Origin: Bacillus sp. THAF10
GTDB lineage: Bacteria; Bacillota; Bacilli; Bacillales; Bacillaceae_I
NCBI RefSeq assembly: GCF_009363695.1
Contig: NZ_CP045403.1
Span: 1,530,001 to 1,594,000 of the forward strand
Length of the DNA stretch: 64,000 nucleotides
Direction: 5' to 3'
In this document: positions 16,406 to 24,732 of the stretch, one piece after another
Layout: each line of letters starts with the position of its first letter
How positions within the stretch are numbered: the first letter of the stretch is position 1
Notes under the pieces: model-generated
Databases searched by the model: none
The model's input: the letters and a program-made list of their open reading frames with translations, nothing else
Told to the model about the DNA's origin: nothing
Made by a program: the position numbers and the translations under genes

Positions 16406-18217
16406 ATGGCTCAATTATTGAATAAAACGGTGAGAAGATCAGAAGTACCTGTGGAGCAGACTTGGAATCTGGAGGACCTTTTTTCATCAAGTTATGAATG
16501 GGAATCGGAACTAATAGCGGTAAAAGAAGACTTGAAATTATTAAAAGTGTTTAAAGGAAGGGTAATAGAAAATGCCGCTACTTTATTAGCTTGTATGAAT
16601 AAAAAAGATGCCCTTACAGAGCGATTGGGGAAAATCTTAGCGTATGCATCTTTAAAGCAATCTGAGGATGGCACAAATCCTGAAAATCAAGCAAATTCCT
16701 CTAGAGTGGGAGGAGTTTATTCCTTATTTAACAAAGAAACCTCGTTTATTCAATCAGAGATTCTACAATTAGATGAGGAAAAATTAAAGTTATTCCTTGC
16801 CGATGAGCCAGAATTACAGGACTTTCAAAAAGTAATATTAGATGTTATCGTAACCAAACCACATAAGCTCAGCCCGGATGCAGAAGAGATCTTATCTGCT
16901 TTTTCTGAGGTTCATCAGGCACCTTATATGATTTATCAACGTAGTTTAATTTCAGATTTATCGTTTCCGTCTTTTCAAACAGATGACGGGGAGTCCCATC
17001 ACTTAACATTTAATACCTTTCCAAATTACGAAGGATCACCAAATACAGATTTGCGAAGAAAAGCATATAAGGCCTATACAGAAAAACTATCACAATACAA
17101 GCATACATATGCTGCCACTTATGCAACCGAAGTGAAAAAACAAGTAATAGAATCAAGGCTCCGCAATTTTGATACCGTAACGGATATGCTACTTCATAGC
17201 CAACAGGTAACAAAGGAAATGTATCACAACCAATTGGATATTATCCAAAAAGAACTCGCTCCACATATGAGGAAGCTTGCAAAGCTTAAACAACGAGTTT
17301 TAGGATTAGATACAATGAAATATTGTGATTTAAAAGCTCCACTAGACCCAGAATTTAATCCTAGTACTACATATGAAGAAGCATCAAAAATAATTTTAAA
17401 ATCCCTGGAAGTGATGGGACCAGAATATATCGCCATAATGGAAGAAGGGTTAAACAATCGTTGGGTAGATATGGCAGATAATGTTGGGAAGGGCTCTGGT
17501 GCATTCTGCTCAAGTCCTTATGGCGTTCATCCATATATTCTAATGACATGGAGCGATTCGATGAGAAACGCCTATACCTTAGCTCATGAACTTGGGCATG
17601 CGGGTCATTTTAGATTAGCGGGCCGCTATCAACGGATTTCTAGCACAAGACCATCCCGTTATTTTGTAGAGGCACCTTCTACGATGAATGAAATGCTGTT
17701 AAGTCAGCACCTACTTTCCATGCCAAATGATAAGAGAATGAGACGTTGGATTATTCTCCAGTCCTTAGGAACTTACTACCATAATTTTGTTACTCATATT
17801 TTAGAAGCGGAACTGCAAAGAAGAATTTATAAACTTGCTGATGAAGATACCCCTATCACTGCTAAATTGCTTTGTGAAGAAAAGACATCCGTTCTTAGCG
17901 ATTTTTGGGGAGATAGTGTAGAACTTGATGAAGGAGCAGGACTAACTTGGATGAGACAGCCTCACTATTATATGGGGCTTTACCCGTACACCTACTCGGC
18001 TGGCTTAACCGCTTCAACTGCCGCAGCAAAACAAATTCAAGAAGAAGGAGAGCCGGCTGTTCAACGTTGGCTTGAAGCTCTTAAGGCAGGTAGTACCTTA
18101 CAACCACTGGAATTGATGCAATTGGCTGGAGTAGATATGTCTACACCGGAGCCTATCAAAACTGCCGTAGCACATGTTGGTTCCCTAATTGATGAGTTAG
18201 AAGAGCTTTTTCATTAA
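16406..18217 (+). CDS. pepF: Oligoendopeptidase F
   Basis: A 603-residue cytosolic M3-family zinc metallopeptidase that cleaves oligopeptides. The zinc motif HELGH is at 394-398 within TLAHELGHAGHF, and the third ligand is expected in the EAPSTMNEM segment some 25-30 residues later. The GVHPYILMTW segment before HELGH is also typical of PepF. A TATAAT box lies about 45 bases before the GTG-free ATG start, and the ribosome site is GAAAGGGG. It is monocistronic, with a terminator after it. In B. subtilis a different gene (patA) sits before cheV, so this is a local difference. Confidence 0.92.
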   Translation: MAQLLNKTVRRSEVPVEQTWNLEDLFSSSYEWESELIAVKEDLKLLKVFKGRVIENAATLLACMNKKDALTERLGKILAYASLKQSEDGTNPENQANSSRVGGVYSLFNKETSFIQSEILQLDEEKLKLFLADEPELQDFQKVILDVIVTKPHKLSPDAEEILSAFSEVHQAPYMIYQRSLISDLSFPSFQTDDGESHHLTFNTFPNYEGSPNTDLRRKAYKAYTEKLSQYKHTYAATYATEVKKQVIESRLRNFDTVTDMLLHSQQVTKEMYHNQLDIIQKELAPHMRKLAKLKQRVLGLDTMKYCDLKAPLDPEFNPSTTYEEASKIILKSLEVMGPEYIAIMEEGLNNRWVDMADNVGKGSGAFCSSPYGVHPYILMTWSDSMRNAYTLAHELGHAGHFRLAGRYQRISSTRPSRYFVEAPSTMNEMLLSQHLLSMPNDKRMRRWIILQSLGTYYHNFVTHILEAELQRRIYKLADEDTPITAKLLCEEKTSVLSDFWGDSVELDEGAGLTWMRQPHYYMGLYPYTYSAGLTASTAAAKQIQEEGEPAVQRWLEALKAGSTLQPLELMQLAGVDMSTPEPIKTAVAHVGSLIDELEELFH

Positions 18218-18222
18218 AGCCC

Positions 18223-18257
18223 AAAACGTCTTACATTTCGTTGTAAGACGTTTTTTT
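18223..18257 (+). terminator. Terminator of pepF
   Basis: Stem CGTCTTACA/TGTAAGACG with a short loop and seven T residues. Confidence 0.9.
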
Positions 18258-18341
18258 GATGGCTCCAATCTCAAGAAACCTGATCTTATGCCGATAGTAG
18301 AAGTAGAGATAATAAGATTAGCAGAGGAAGGGCGTCTTCAA

Positions 18342-19244
18342 ATGGAAACAAAGTCAAGCATACTATTAGATTCTGGAACAAATGAAGTAGAATTTCTTGA
18401 ATTTATTCTTGAAAATACGAGCTTTGGTATAAATGTTTTAAAGGTAAGGGAAATTATTAAACCTTGTCATGTGACAAAACTCCCACACTCCCATCCTAAT
18501 ATAGAAGGCATGGTAGAATTAAGAGGAGAGGTACTCCCTGTTATTCATTTAAGAAGAACACTCGGTATGATAAATGATCATACTGGGAAAGAAGATAAAT
18601 TTATAGTCACGGAGTTTAATGGAATGAAAGTCATTCTTCGTGTGGATGAAGTAACTCAAATTCACCGGCTCACATGGGAAGATTTAGAAAAGCCGGAATC
18701 ATTAAAGCACTCTTTGGACGAATTTGTTACTGGTGTAATAAAGGTAAGAGAAGCCATGACACTATTATTGGATGTGGAAAAGATACTATTTGATATTTAT
18801 CCAGGTCTTGGCTTAATGTCTCAACAAAATGAAAAGAAAGTTAACTTGGATAGAAGTGCTAAAAGCATTATGATAGCAGAAGATTCACCTATGCTAAGAA
18901 AGCTTTTGAAAGAAACCTTAGTATCGGCAGGATATAAAAATGTTCAATTCTTTGAGAATGGAACAGATGCCTGGGGCTTTTTGTTAGATGCTGTAAAAGG
19001 TAAAGGAGAACAAATAGATCTCCTAATCACAGATATTGAAATGCCCCAAATGGATGGCCATCATTTAACGAAAAAGATAAAAGAAGATCATTCACTTTCC
19101 ATAATCCCTGTTATTATCTTTTCATCATTAATTACGGAGCATCTTAAGCATAAAGGAGAAAGTGTTGGTGCGGATGCACAGATAAGTAAACCACAATTAT
19201 CCATGCTTATTGATACACTGGACAAACTTTTATTTAACCAATAA
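18342..19244 (+). CDS. cheV: Chemotaxis coupling protein CheV
   Basis: A 300-residue fusion of a CheW-like domain (about 10-155) and a response-regulator receiver (about 174-298). It couples chemoreceptors to CheA and takes part in adaptation through its own phosphorylation. The receiver shows the acidic pair at EDSP (180-181) and the phospho-acceptor Asp231 in LLITDIEMPQMDG. The ATG at 18342 sits about nine bases after GAGGAAGGG and gives the family length; the upstream ATG at 18288 would add 18 residues without family support. It is convergent with ykyB. An intergenic repeat begins directly at its stop codon. Confidence 0.93.
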   Translation: METKSSILLDSGTNEVEFLEFILENTSFGINVLKVREIIKPCHVTKLPHSHPNIEGMVELRGEVLPVIHLRRTLGMINDHTGKEDKFIVTEFNGMKVILRVDEVTQIHRLTWEDLEKPESLKHSLDEFVTGVIKVREAMTLLLDVEKILFDIYPGLGLMSQQNEKKVNLDRSAKSIMIAEDSPMLRKLLKETLVSAGYKNVQFFENGTDAWGFLLDAVKGKGEQIDLLITDIEMPQMDGHHLTKKIKEDHSLSIIPVIIFSSLITEHLKHKGESVGADAQISKPQLSMLIDTLDKLLFNQ

Positions 19245-19372
19245 GCAAAGGCGAAGACTCTTCTCTCATAATGAAGCGAAAGACTTGTGACCTCACAGGG
19301 CGATAGCCCGAGGACGCTCACAACTCGCCCTGCGGAAGCAAAGCCATTTGCTTAAAATCAACAGCGGAGTTT
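19245..19372 (+). repeat. Intergenic repeat family 2, copy 1
   Basis: It starts GCAAAGGCGAAGACTC and ends around GCCATTTGCTTAAAATCAAC, immediately after cheV. A reverse-oriented relative lies at 26976-27088. Internally CAGGGCGA pairs with TCGCCCTG and the GCAAAGGC/GCCATTTGC ends pair loosely, so it can fold into a multi-stem structure. I recall similar GC-richer repeats being abundant in other Bacillaceae; here they stand out by base composition. Confidence 0.75.
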
Positions 19373-19390
19373 AACAGAGATAACCAATAA

Positions 19391-19436
19391 AAACAAAGCT
19401 CATTCAAGAGAATATTTCTTGAATGAGCTTTGTTTG
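19391..19436. terminator. Bidirectional terminator between cheV and ykyB
   Basis: A nearly 20-bp perfect inverted repeat around GCTCATTCAAGA, with A and T runs at the two outer edges. Confidence 0.88.
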
Positions 19437-19446
19437 TTGAATAGGA

Positions 19447-19929
19447 TTATAGGTAGCTTTCACCGAGCTTTTTAAAGACAGGTTTTTGGTATGCTTTTCG
19501 AGTAGTATGCTTTTGATTATTATCTGGATAAAAATTGGTATAGCGCTGCAGTAGCTCCTTGGCAATGTTAAGCGACATGTTGGCCTTAGGATTACGGTAA
19601 TAATCGTTCAACTCTCCCAGATGTTCAAGCTTTTCAAAGTCTTCCTTAGTGGGAGGAATATGAAAGAAATATTCTCCTGCATGAATAAGCACATCCGATT
19701 GTTGTTGACTGTTTTTAGGGTTTTTGGAGAAATGTAATCCTTTTTTAGTAGCTTTCCCTTCCATGATTAACTTTTCCAAAGCTTTTCTTTTTAATGTATA
19801 AAGATACTTTGGATCAGGTGCAGTTTTCGCATGACGATTCACGGTAAAGATGGCACGTGAGAGGTTTTCAATAGAAGGTTTTACGGAGGATTTGTTATTA
19901 TTTTGATTATAATAGCTTTGATTATGCAT
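19447..19929 (-). CDS. ykyB: YkyB family protein
   Basis: A 160-residue soluble protein matching Bacillus YkyB by its core: LSRAIFTVNRHAKTAPDPKYLY, then ALEKLIMEGKATKKGLHFS and the C-terminal helix before FYPDNNQ. Function is unknown. It is encoded convergently to cheV as in B. subtilis. The start has AAAGGAG eight bases upstream. The first 16 residues are rich in asparagine and glutamine and probably unstructured. Confidence 0.85.
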   Translation of the reverse strand: MHNQSYYNQNNNKSSVKPSIENLSRAIFTVNRHAKTAPDPKYLYTLKRKALEKLIMEGKATKKGLHFSKNPKNSQQQSDVLIHAGEYFFHIPPTKEDFEKLEHLGELNDYYRNPKANMSLNIAKELLQRYTNFYPDNNQKHTTRKAYQKPVFKKLGESYL

Positions 19930-20002
19930 AATAAACTCCTTTCTTTTTTATTATTATACAGTTACTGGGCGAAAAATGAAAGGTAGAATAAAGTAGCCAA
20001 CA

Positions 20003-21517
20003 TTATTCATTGGCTACTCTTTTACTTTTTCTCGACTTTTCAGACATAATGGAATAAAAAATATCTACAAAAAAAGGATCCCACTGAGTACCTTTCCCAT
20101 CTATTAGGATGTTTAGCGCTTTATCCATATTCATTCCCTTCCGATAGGGGCGGTCAGAAGTCATGGCATCAAATGCATCGGCAACGGCAATAATTCTGCC
20201 GAAAACTGGGATGTCTTCCCCGGATAATCGATCAGGATAACCCCTTCCATCATACCGCTCATGATGACTACGTACGCCTGGTATTAGGGGAGACATTGCT
20301 TCTTTAGGCTGAACTTGCCCTAAAATGGTAGCTCCAAGTGCAGGGTGTTTTTTTATTTGTTCAAACTCTTCATCTGTAAGTTTGCCATCTTTTAATAAAA
20401 CAGAATCCCTTATTCCAATTTTCCCAATATCGTGAAGAAGCGCAGTGTTTTTTAAACATTCAAGCTCTATATCTGACAGATTGGCTCTTCTTCCAATTTC
20501 CAATGAATATTGACTAACTCGCAAGGAGTGCCCAGCAGTGTAGGGATCACGAGCGTCAAGTGTGGTCGATAACGTCTGGTAAAAGCTCTCCAGTAATAGC
20601 CGGTTTATCTCATTACGTTCTTGCAGGCCTGTTACCATAGAATTAAACCCTTTTATTACCTTTGAAAATTCATCTGAGTACAATTCGTTTGTGGTAGAAA
20701 GGTCGTTGTCTTTTACTTTTTCCATCCCAGTCACTAACTGATTGATAGGCTTGATGATGTCTCTAAACAATAAAAAGGCACCAAAAATGGAGAAGCCTGT
20801 AGCGATGAGAAGAATGAAAAATGCCCAGCTCCAAAAATTAATACTTAATAATACCACTTCAAAGCGAACCTGTGTCGCGAGGCTAAATAATAATACTGGA
20901 AAGATACCAACAAAAAGGGCTCCTACTAAAAACTTTGAGCGCAGGGAAACGATGATATCTCCATTTAGGGTGATTTTCGAATGAAAAGTTTCTTGGGCTT
21001 TTTCTTGAATACTAATAAGAATTGGTTGGATTGCTTTTATCGTTAAAAAATATTCAATAAACGCATGCATTCCCGCAATAAGGACTGCCCCTAAGCAGGC
21101 GAAAATTACATACTTATAAGGTAATTCGATGAAGTTAAACTTTATACTAATCAATACTAGCAAAACTGCTGGAACAGAGAGTCCCAATAAATGTGGGCCC
21201 AAAATACGTTTAACCGTCAAAAGAGGAAAGCGTTGTAAATGAACAAATGCAGCATGATATTGCTCCACTGATGGGGTAGCAAAAGAAAAAATTTTCTTGA
21301 CTGGTTTTAATTGATGGTGAAAATAAGAGAGCTCACAAATAAACATGATTGCTGCAGAAACGATTAATATGGTAGCCATCATATAGGTTTCTTGCTCACT
21401 TAAATCAAGCGTTGTGAAAATTAATACACTTCCCACACCCAGTACAGCAATAGACGAACCGATTAGATAGTTTATTATTAATCTCTTAATAAATTGAGAA
21501 TAAATAGAAATGTGCAA
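20003..21517 (-). CDS. Membrane HD-GYP domain protein (putative cyclic-di-GMP phosphodiesterase)
   Basis: About 504 residues: six hydrophobic segments in the first 260 residues, a HAMP linker (DIIKPINQLVTGMEKVKDND), then an HD-GYP domain. Its metal motifs are visible: HSLRVSQYS, LLHDIGKIGI, HHERYDGRGYPDRLSGEDIP and DAFDAMTSDRPYR. HD-GYP proteins hydrolyse cyclic-di-GMP. The TTG at 21517 is chosen because AAAGGAAGAGG is just upstream; the longer TTG start at 21565 lies inside a MITE fragment. In B. subtilis this slot holds the transporter gene ykuC, so the gene is a replacement. An EAL-like protein is encoded 4 kb away. Confidence 0.85.
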   Translation of the reverse strand: MHISIYSQFIKRLIINYLIGSSIAVLGVGSVLIFTTLDLSEQETYMMATILIVSAAIMFICELSYFHHQLKPVKKIFSFATPSVEQYHAAFVHLQRFPLLTVKRILGPHLLGLSVPAVLLVLISIKFNFIELPYKYVIFACLGAVLIAGMHAFIEYFLTIKAIQPILISIQEKAQETFHSKITLNGDIIVSLRSKFLVGALFVGIFPVLLFSLATQVRFEVVLLSINFWSWAFFILLIATGFSIFGAFLLFRDIIKPINQLVTGMEKVKDNDLSTTNELYSDEFSKVIKGFNSMVTGLQERNEINRLLLESFYQTLSTTLDARDPYTAGHSLRVSQYSLEIGRRANLSDIELECLKNTALLHDIGKIGIRDSVLLKDGKLTDEEFEQIKKHPALGATILGQVQPKEAMSPLIPGVRSHHERYDGRGYPDRLSGEDIPVFGRIIAVADAFDAMTSDRPYRKGMNMDKALNILIDGKGTQWDPFFVDIFYSIMSEKSRKSKRVANE

Positions 21518-21550
21518 GAAACCTCTTCCTTTGTCGACAAAATTTAATAT

Positions 21551-21592
21551 AGACTGATTTCGCAAACTTTGTTGTTGCTACGTATAGTTAAA
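21551..21592 (+). repeat. MITE fragment (left end only), copy F
   Basis: GACTGATTTCGCAAACTTTG followed by TTGTTGCTACGTATAGTTAA matches the left terminus of the family; the remainder is missing. It lies just upstream of the HD-GYP gene and supplies its spurious upstream TTG. Confidence 0.7.
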
Positions 21593-21650
21593 GTATAAAC
21601 AAAATCAGTGTTCACAGCTAGTCTGATTACCGATATTATTCGATTAGTAA

Positions 21651-22148
21651 TTAGGGGCGAATCAACACTTTTGTACCGTTTGGAACAATAGATGCAAGCT
21701 CTAGTACATCCGTATTGTACATGCGAATACACCCCTTAGATACGGCATTCCCAATTGAGCTTGGATCATTTGTGCCGTGAATTCCGTATGAAAGTTTTGA
21801 AAGGGAAAGCCACATCGCACCAAAAGGACCACCGGGATTGGGGGCCCTGTTGACAATTACATAGTCTCCAACAGGAGTTTCATAAAGCATTCTTCCTACT
21901 GCAATGGGATAGGTTTTGACAACTACTCCATTTTTCTTCAAGGTCAATTTTCTAGTGGAAATGGATACTTCTATTGTGTAAGGAATGGTGTTTGCGTCAG
22001 GTAGGTTCGGTATGATGATTTTTTGGCCTGGAACAATAATGTTGGGGTTTGGTAGAGGATTGACACTTAGTAAATCAGCTAATGTTCGTCTGTAATTTAG
22101 GGCAATGCTGCTTAATGTTTCTCCAGGCTTAACGATATGAACAGCCAA
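21651..22148 (-). CDS. ykuD: L,D-transpeptidase with LysM domain
   Basis: A 165-residue protein: LysM peptidoglycan-binding domain (2-48), then the YkuD catalytic domain (about 55-165). The active-site signature is complete, with His124 in YGIHGTND and Cys140 in SKGCIRM. It forms 3-3 (L,D) cross-links or tailors the cell wall and in B. subtilis is linked to sporulation. No signal peptide is present, as in the B. subtilis protein. Translation starts at TTG, with AAAGGAGGG about eight bases upstream. A MITE right-end fragment abuts this ribosome site. Confidence 0.92.
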   Translation of the reverse strand: MAVHIVKPGETLSSIALNYRRTLADLLSVNPLPNPNIIVPGQKIIIPNLPDANTIPYTIEVSISTRKLTLKKNGVVVKTYPIAVGRMLYETPVGDYVIVNRAPNPGGPFGAMWLSLSKLSYGIHGTNDPSSIGNAVSKGCIRMYNTDVLELASIVPNGTKVLIRP

Positions 22149-22164
22149 ATTTCTTCCCTCCTTT

Positions 22165-22212
22165 TACTCCGACTTTTTCTTAGGTTTTAGCAACAATCTT
22201 CTAGAATAGAGC
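22165..22212 (+). repeat. MITE fragment (right end only), copy G1
   Basis: It matches the final quarter of the family: GACTTTTTCTTAGG, then TTTTAGCAACAATCTTCTAG and an AGAGC-type end. It occupies the ykuD leader. The fragments at 21551 and 22165 flank ykuD in the same orientation and could be the two halves of one ancestral copy or separate remnants. Confidence 0.7.
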
Positions 22213-22221
22213 ATTATTAAA

Positions 22222-22250
22222 AAAAGCCGGTGCACCATGCAACGGCTTTC
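22222..22250 (-). terminator. Terminator of the small PYP-repeat gene
   Basis: On the minus strand, AAGCCG pairs with CGGCTT and seven T residues follow. A MITE copy separates it from the stop codon of its gene. Confidence 0.6.
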
Positions 22251-22277
22251 CCTTTATCACCATCCATTTTTTCTATA

Positions 22278-22460
22278 GACTGTTATCGTAAACGTTGTTG
22301 CTACTGTGTATAGAATGGACACCCGTAATCAACGTGGCTGTTATGCTTATTCGTGGTACAAGATTTAATCATGTGGCACTTTTTCTTCGGTTAAAGATTG
22401 GAAAAAGCCTTAAAGTGGACTTTTTCCAGGTTAATAGCAACAATCTTTTAGAAAAGAGCC
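22278..22460 (+). mobile_element. MITE-like element, copy G2 (complete)
   Basis: It runs from GACTGTTATCGTAAAC to TCTTTTAGAAAAGAGCC, with the internal stem GGAAAAAG/CTTTTTCC present. Flanking 8-mers tttctata (22270-22277) and tatctatt (22461-22468) agree at six positions, a decayed target duplication. Its last base is the first base of the stop triplet (read on the minus strand) of the neighbouring gene. Confidence 0.78.
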
Positions 22461-22672
22461 TATCTATTATATGGCGAATAAGGTTGCTGGTAAGGCTGCT
22501 GATAAGGCTGCGGATAAGGCTGTGGATATGGTGGATAGTAAGGGTATGGCGGGTAATATGGTCTTGGAGCTAATAGCGTTCCAAGTGCTAATCCCCCTAT
22601 AAATGGAAAAAAGAGAGGGAACCCAAATCCAAATCCAGCCAATCTTCTATTAGGTGGAAAATTTCGATACAT
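22460..22672 (-). CDS. Small protein with glycine/phenylalanine core and proline-tyrosine repeats
   Basis: A 70-residue protein: MYRNFPPNRRLAGFGFGFP, a hydrophobic glycine-rich stretch (PFIGGLALGTLLAP), then PYPPYP and QQPYQQPY repeats to the end. Proteins of this type in Bacillus are often spore-coat or surface associated; that is inference. The ATG at 22672 (or TTG three bases before) follows AAAGGAGG. An upstream in-frame start at 22765 would overlap no gene but lacks a comparable ribosome site. The TAG stop is formed at the junction with the MITE, so the original C-terminus may have been altered. Confidence 0.6.
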   Translation of the reverse strand: MYRNFPPNRRLAGFGFGFPLFFPFIGGLALGTLLAPRPYYPPYPYYPPYPQPYPQPYQQPYQQPYSPYNR

Positions 22673-22770
22673 CAAGACATATGCCTCCTTTAATGTGTCA
22701 CTATAATGTATGGCATTAAAGGAGCCTGTGCGCTTGTACTTGCTAGCCCATTTTGGAACGTGCATTGGAG

Positions 22771-23655
22771 CTAGTGGGTTTCACCTTCAACATCTTCTTC
22801 GGTTTTTAACGTGAAAAACGTAATTTCTGGTGGAGAAAGAAATCGATAAGGCTGCCTTGTGGTACCAAGCCCTTTGTTCACATAAAGCGTCATATCGTTT
22901 AAATAATAAAAACCCTCATAATAATTACTTCCAAGTGGTGGAGTGATAAGTGGCCCAACAAAAGGAATTTGCACCTGTCCACCATGGGAATGCCCTGAAA
23001 GCTGCAAATCTACCTTGAACTCCTCGGAAATGGCTTTAGCAGCATCTGGTTCATGCGCTAAAAGGATGGTGTATGCATCATCTGGAATATTCTTTAATGT
23101 TTCCTTGAAATCCGGTCTGCCTAACATTAAGTCATCTACACCTGCAATATAAATTCTACTTTTATCAATAAGTTCAATAAACGTATTAGTATTTTTTAGA
23201 ACTGTGAAACCAGACTTGTCCATAATTGCTTCATAGGTTTCTGTTCCGTAACCCCCGTGATCATGGTTGCCGTATATGGCAAACTTTCCAAGTGGTGCTT
23301 GGATTTTATCAAGAATATTTATGAGGTTGTAAGAACGGTCATATTCCAAAGGATTATCCATCAAGTCTCCTGTGAAAAATACAATATCAGGTTGTTCCTC
23401 GTTCACTAATCTGACTACCTTTTCTAACTCTGCACGATCGAAATAGTGTCCAATATGTGTGTCGGAAAATTGAGCTATTTTTATACCAGAAAAACTTTTT
23501 GGAATTTTTTTATGAACAATTTTATGATGTAATTTATTCATTTGCTTTGGTTCTATATATCTAGCATAATAATACCCCACTCCGCCAGCAAGAAATGCTA
23601 AAAATAGAGAGGTGAATATTCGCTTAAAAAAGCTTCTTCTTGTAATTTTAGACAT
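22771..23655 (-). CDS. ykuE: Tat-exported calcineurin-like metallophosphoesterase
   Basis: A 294-residue protein. The N-terminus has a twin-arginine motif, TRRSFFKR (5-12), before a hydrophobic stretch, as in B. subtilis YkuE, a known Tat substrate that stays wall-bound. Metallophosphoesterase motifs follow in order: FSDTHIGH, FTGDLMDN, YGNHDHGG and LSGHSHGGQ, which ligate two metals. The physiological substrate is not established. It lies upstream of the small PYP-repeat gene on the same strand, about 100 bases away, and could be cotranscribed with it. It is divergent from fadH. Confidence 0.92.
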   Translation of the reverse strand: MSKITRRSFFKRIFTSLFLAFLAGGVGYYYARYIEPKQMNKLHHKIVHKKIPKSFSGIKIAQFSDTHIGHYFDRAELEKVVRLVNEEQPDIVFFTGDLMDNPLEYDRSYNLINILDKIQAPLGKFAIYGNHDHGGYGTETYEAIMDKSGFTVLKNTNTFIELIDKSRIYIAGVDDLMLGRPDFKETLKNIPDDAYTILLAHEPDAAKAISEEFKVDLQLSGHSHGGQVQIPFVGPLITPPLGSNYYEGFYYLNDMTLYVNKGLGTTRQPYRFLSPPEITFFTLKTEEDVEGETH

Positions 23656-23843
23656 GTATTAATCATCCTAGCTATAAAATTTTAATCAGTATTTTAACAG
23701 CTCTATTATACCATCAATCTCTCGTTTTTATCTTACCCGAGCATCCTCCAATTTATGAAAAAACTAACAAAACATTTTAATTATTTGGAAAATTAGAGTA
23801 AAATAATAAAATAGCACAAAATTAATATGATGGAGGGATAGGT

Positions 23844-24611
23844 ATGGTTGAGAAAAAAGTAGCGATTGTTACCGGTGGATCAAGTGGAATGGGAATGTAT
23901 ATGGCAATGAAATATGCTAAGGAAGGATATAACGTAGTCATCACTGGAAGAGATGTTGAAAGACTGGAAAAGGCGAAGGAAGAAATGAAGGAATTAGAAG
24001 GAGAAGTTTTAACATTCCAAATGGATGTAAGAGAAGTTTCACATGTGGACAAGATGGTAGAGATCGCTCATGAGAAATTTGGAAGAATCGATGTGTTGAT
24101 TAATAATGCTGCTGGAAATTTCATTTGTCCTGCTGAAAAATTATCCGTGAATGGTTGGAAGTCTGTCATTGATATTGTTTTAAATGGGACATTCTATTGT
24201 AGTTCTGCAGTTGGAAAGTATTGGATGGAGCAAAACATTAAAGGCAATATCATTAACATGGTTGCAACCTATGCCTGGAATGCAGGAGCTGGAGTTGTTC
24301 ATTCAGCTGCAGCAAAAGCTGGTGTGCTTTCCTTAACAAGAACCCTCGCAGTGGAGTGGGGAACAAAGTATGGAATTAGGGTAAATGCAATTGCGCCAGG
24401 ACCAATTGAGAGGACAGGTGGCGCTGACAAACTAATGCAATCAGAGGAAGAAGCAAGAAAAGTAGCACAAAGTGTTCCATTGAAAAGGTTTGGAACTCCA
24501 GAAGAAATTGCTGAGTTAGCCTATTTCTTAAGCTCAGAAAAAGCTGCATACATAAACGGAGAATGTGTCACAATGGACGGTGGACAATGGCTTCACCCAT
24601 TCCCATTTTAA
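23844..24611 (+). CDS. fadH: 2,4-dienoyl-CoA reductase (SDR family)
   Basis: A 255-residue short-chain dehydrogenase. The cofactor motif TGGSSGMG is at 10-17 and NNAAGN near 90. The usual tyrosine of the YxxxK motif is replaced by a serine-alanine rich segment (HSAAAKAG), as in DECR-type reductases. It reduces 2,4-dienoyl-CoA during breakdown of unsaturated fatty acids. It corresponds to B. subtilis ykuF (fadH), which also follows ykuE divergently. The ribosome site is GGAGGG. I could not find a convincing FadR box. Confidence 0.88.
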   Translation: MVEKKVAIVTGGSSGMGMYMAMKYAKEGYNVVITGRDVERLEKAKEEMKELEGEVLTFQMDVREVSHVDKMVEIAHEKFGRIDVLINNAAGNFICPAEKLSVNGWKSVIDIVLNGTFYCSSAVGKYWMEQNIKGNIINMVATYAWNAGAGVVHSAAAKAGVLSLTRTLAVEWGTKYGIRVNAIAPGPIERTGGADKLMQSEEEARKVAQSVPLKRFGTPEEIAELAYFLSSEKAAYINGECVTMDGGQWLHPFPF

Positions 24612-24732
24612 TGAATTGGCTGGGCAAATGGAAGAAATAAACCGTGTGATTTAACTGTGCTAATAAATATAACAAAGATCCTCATAATTTAATCCTAACC
24701 TGGTCCATACTAATGGAAAAAGGCGGGATGTT

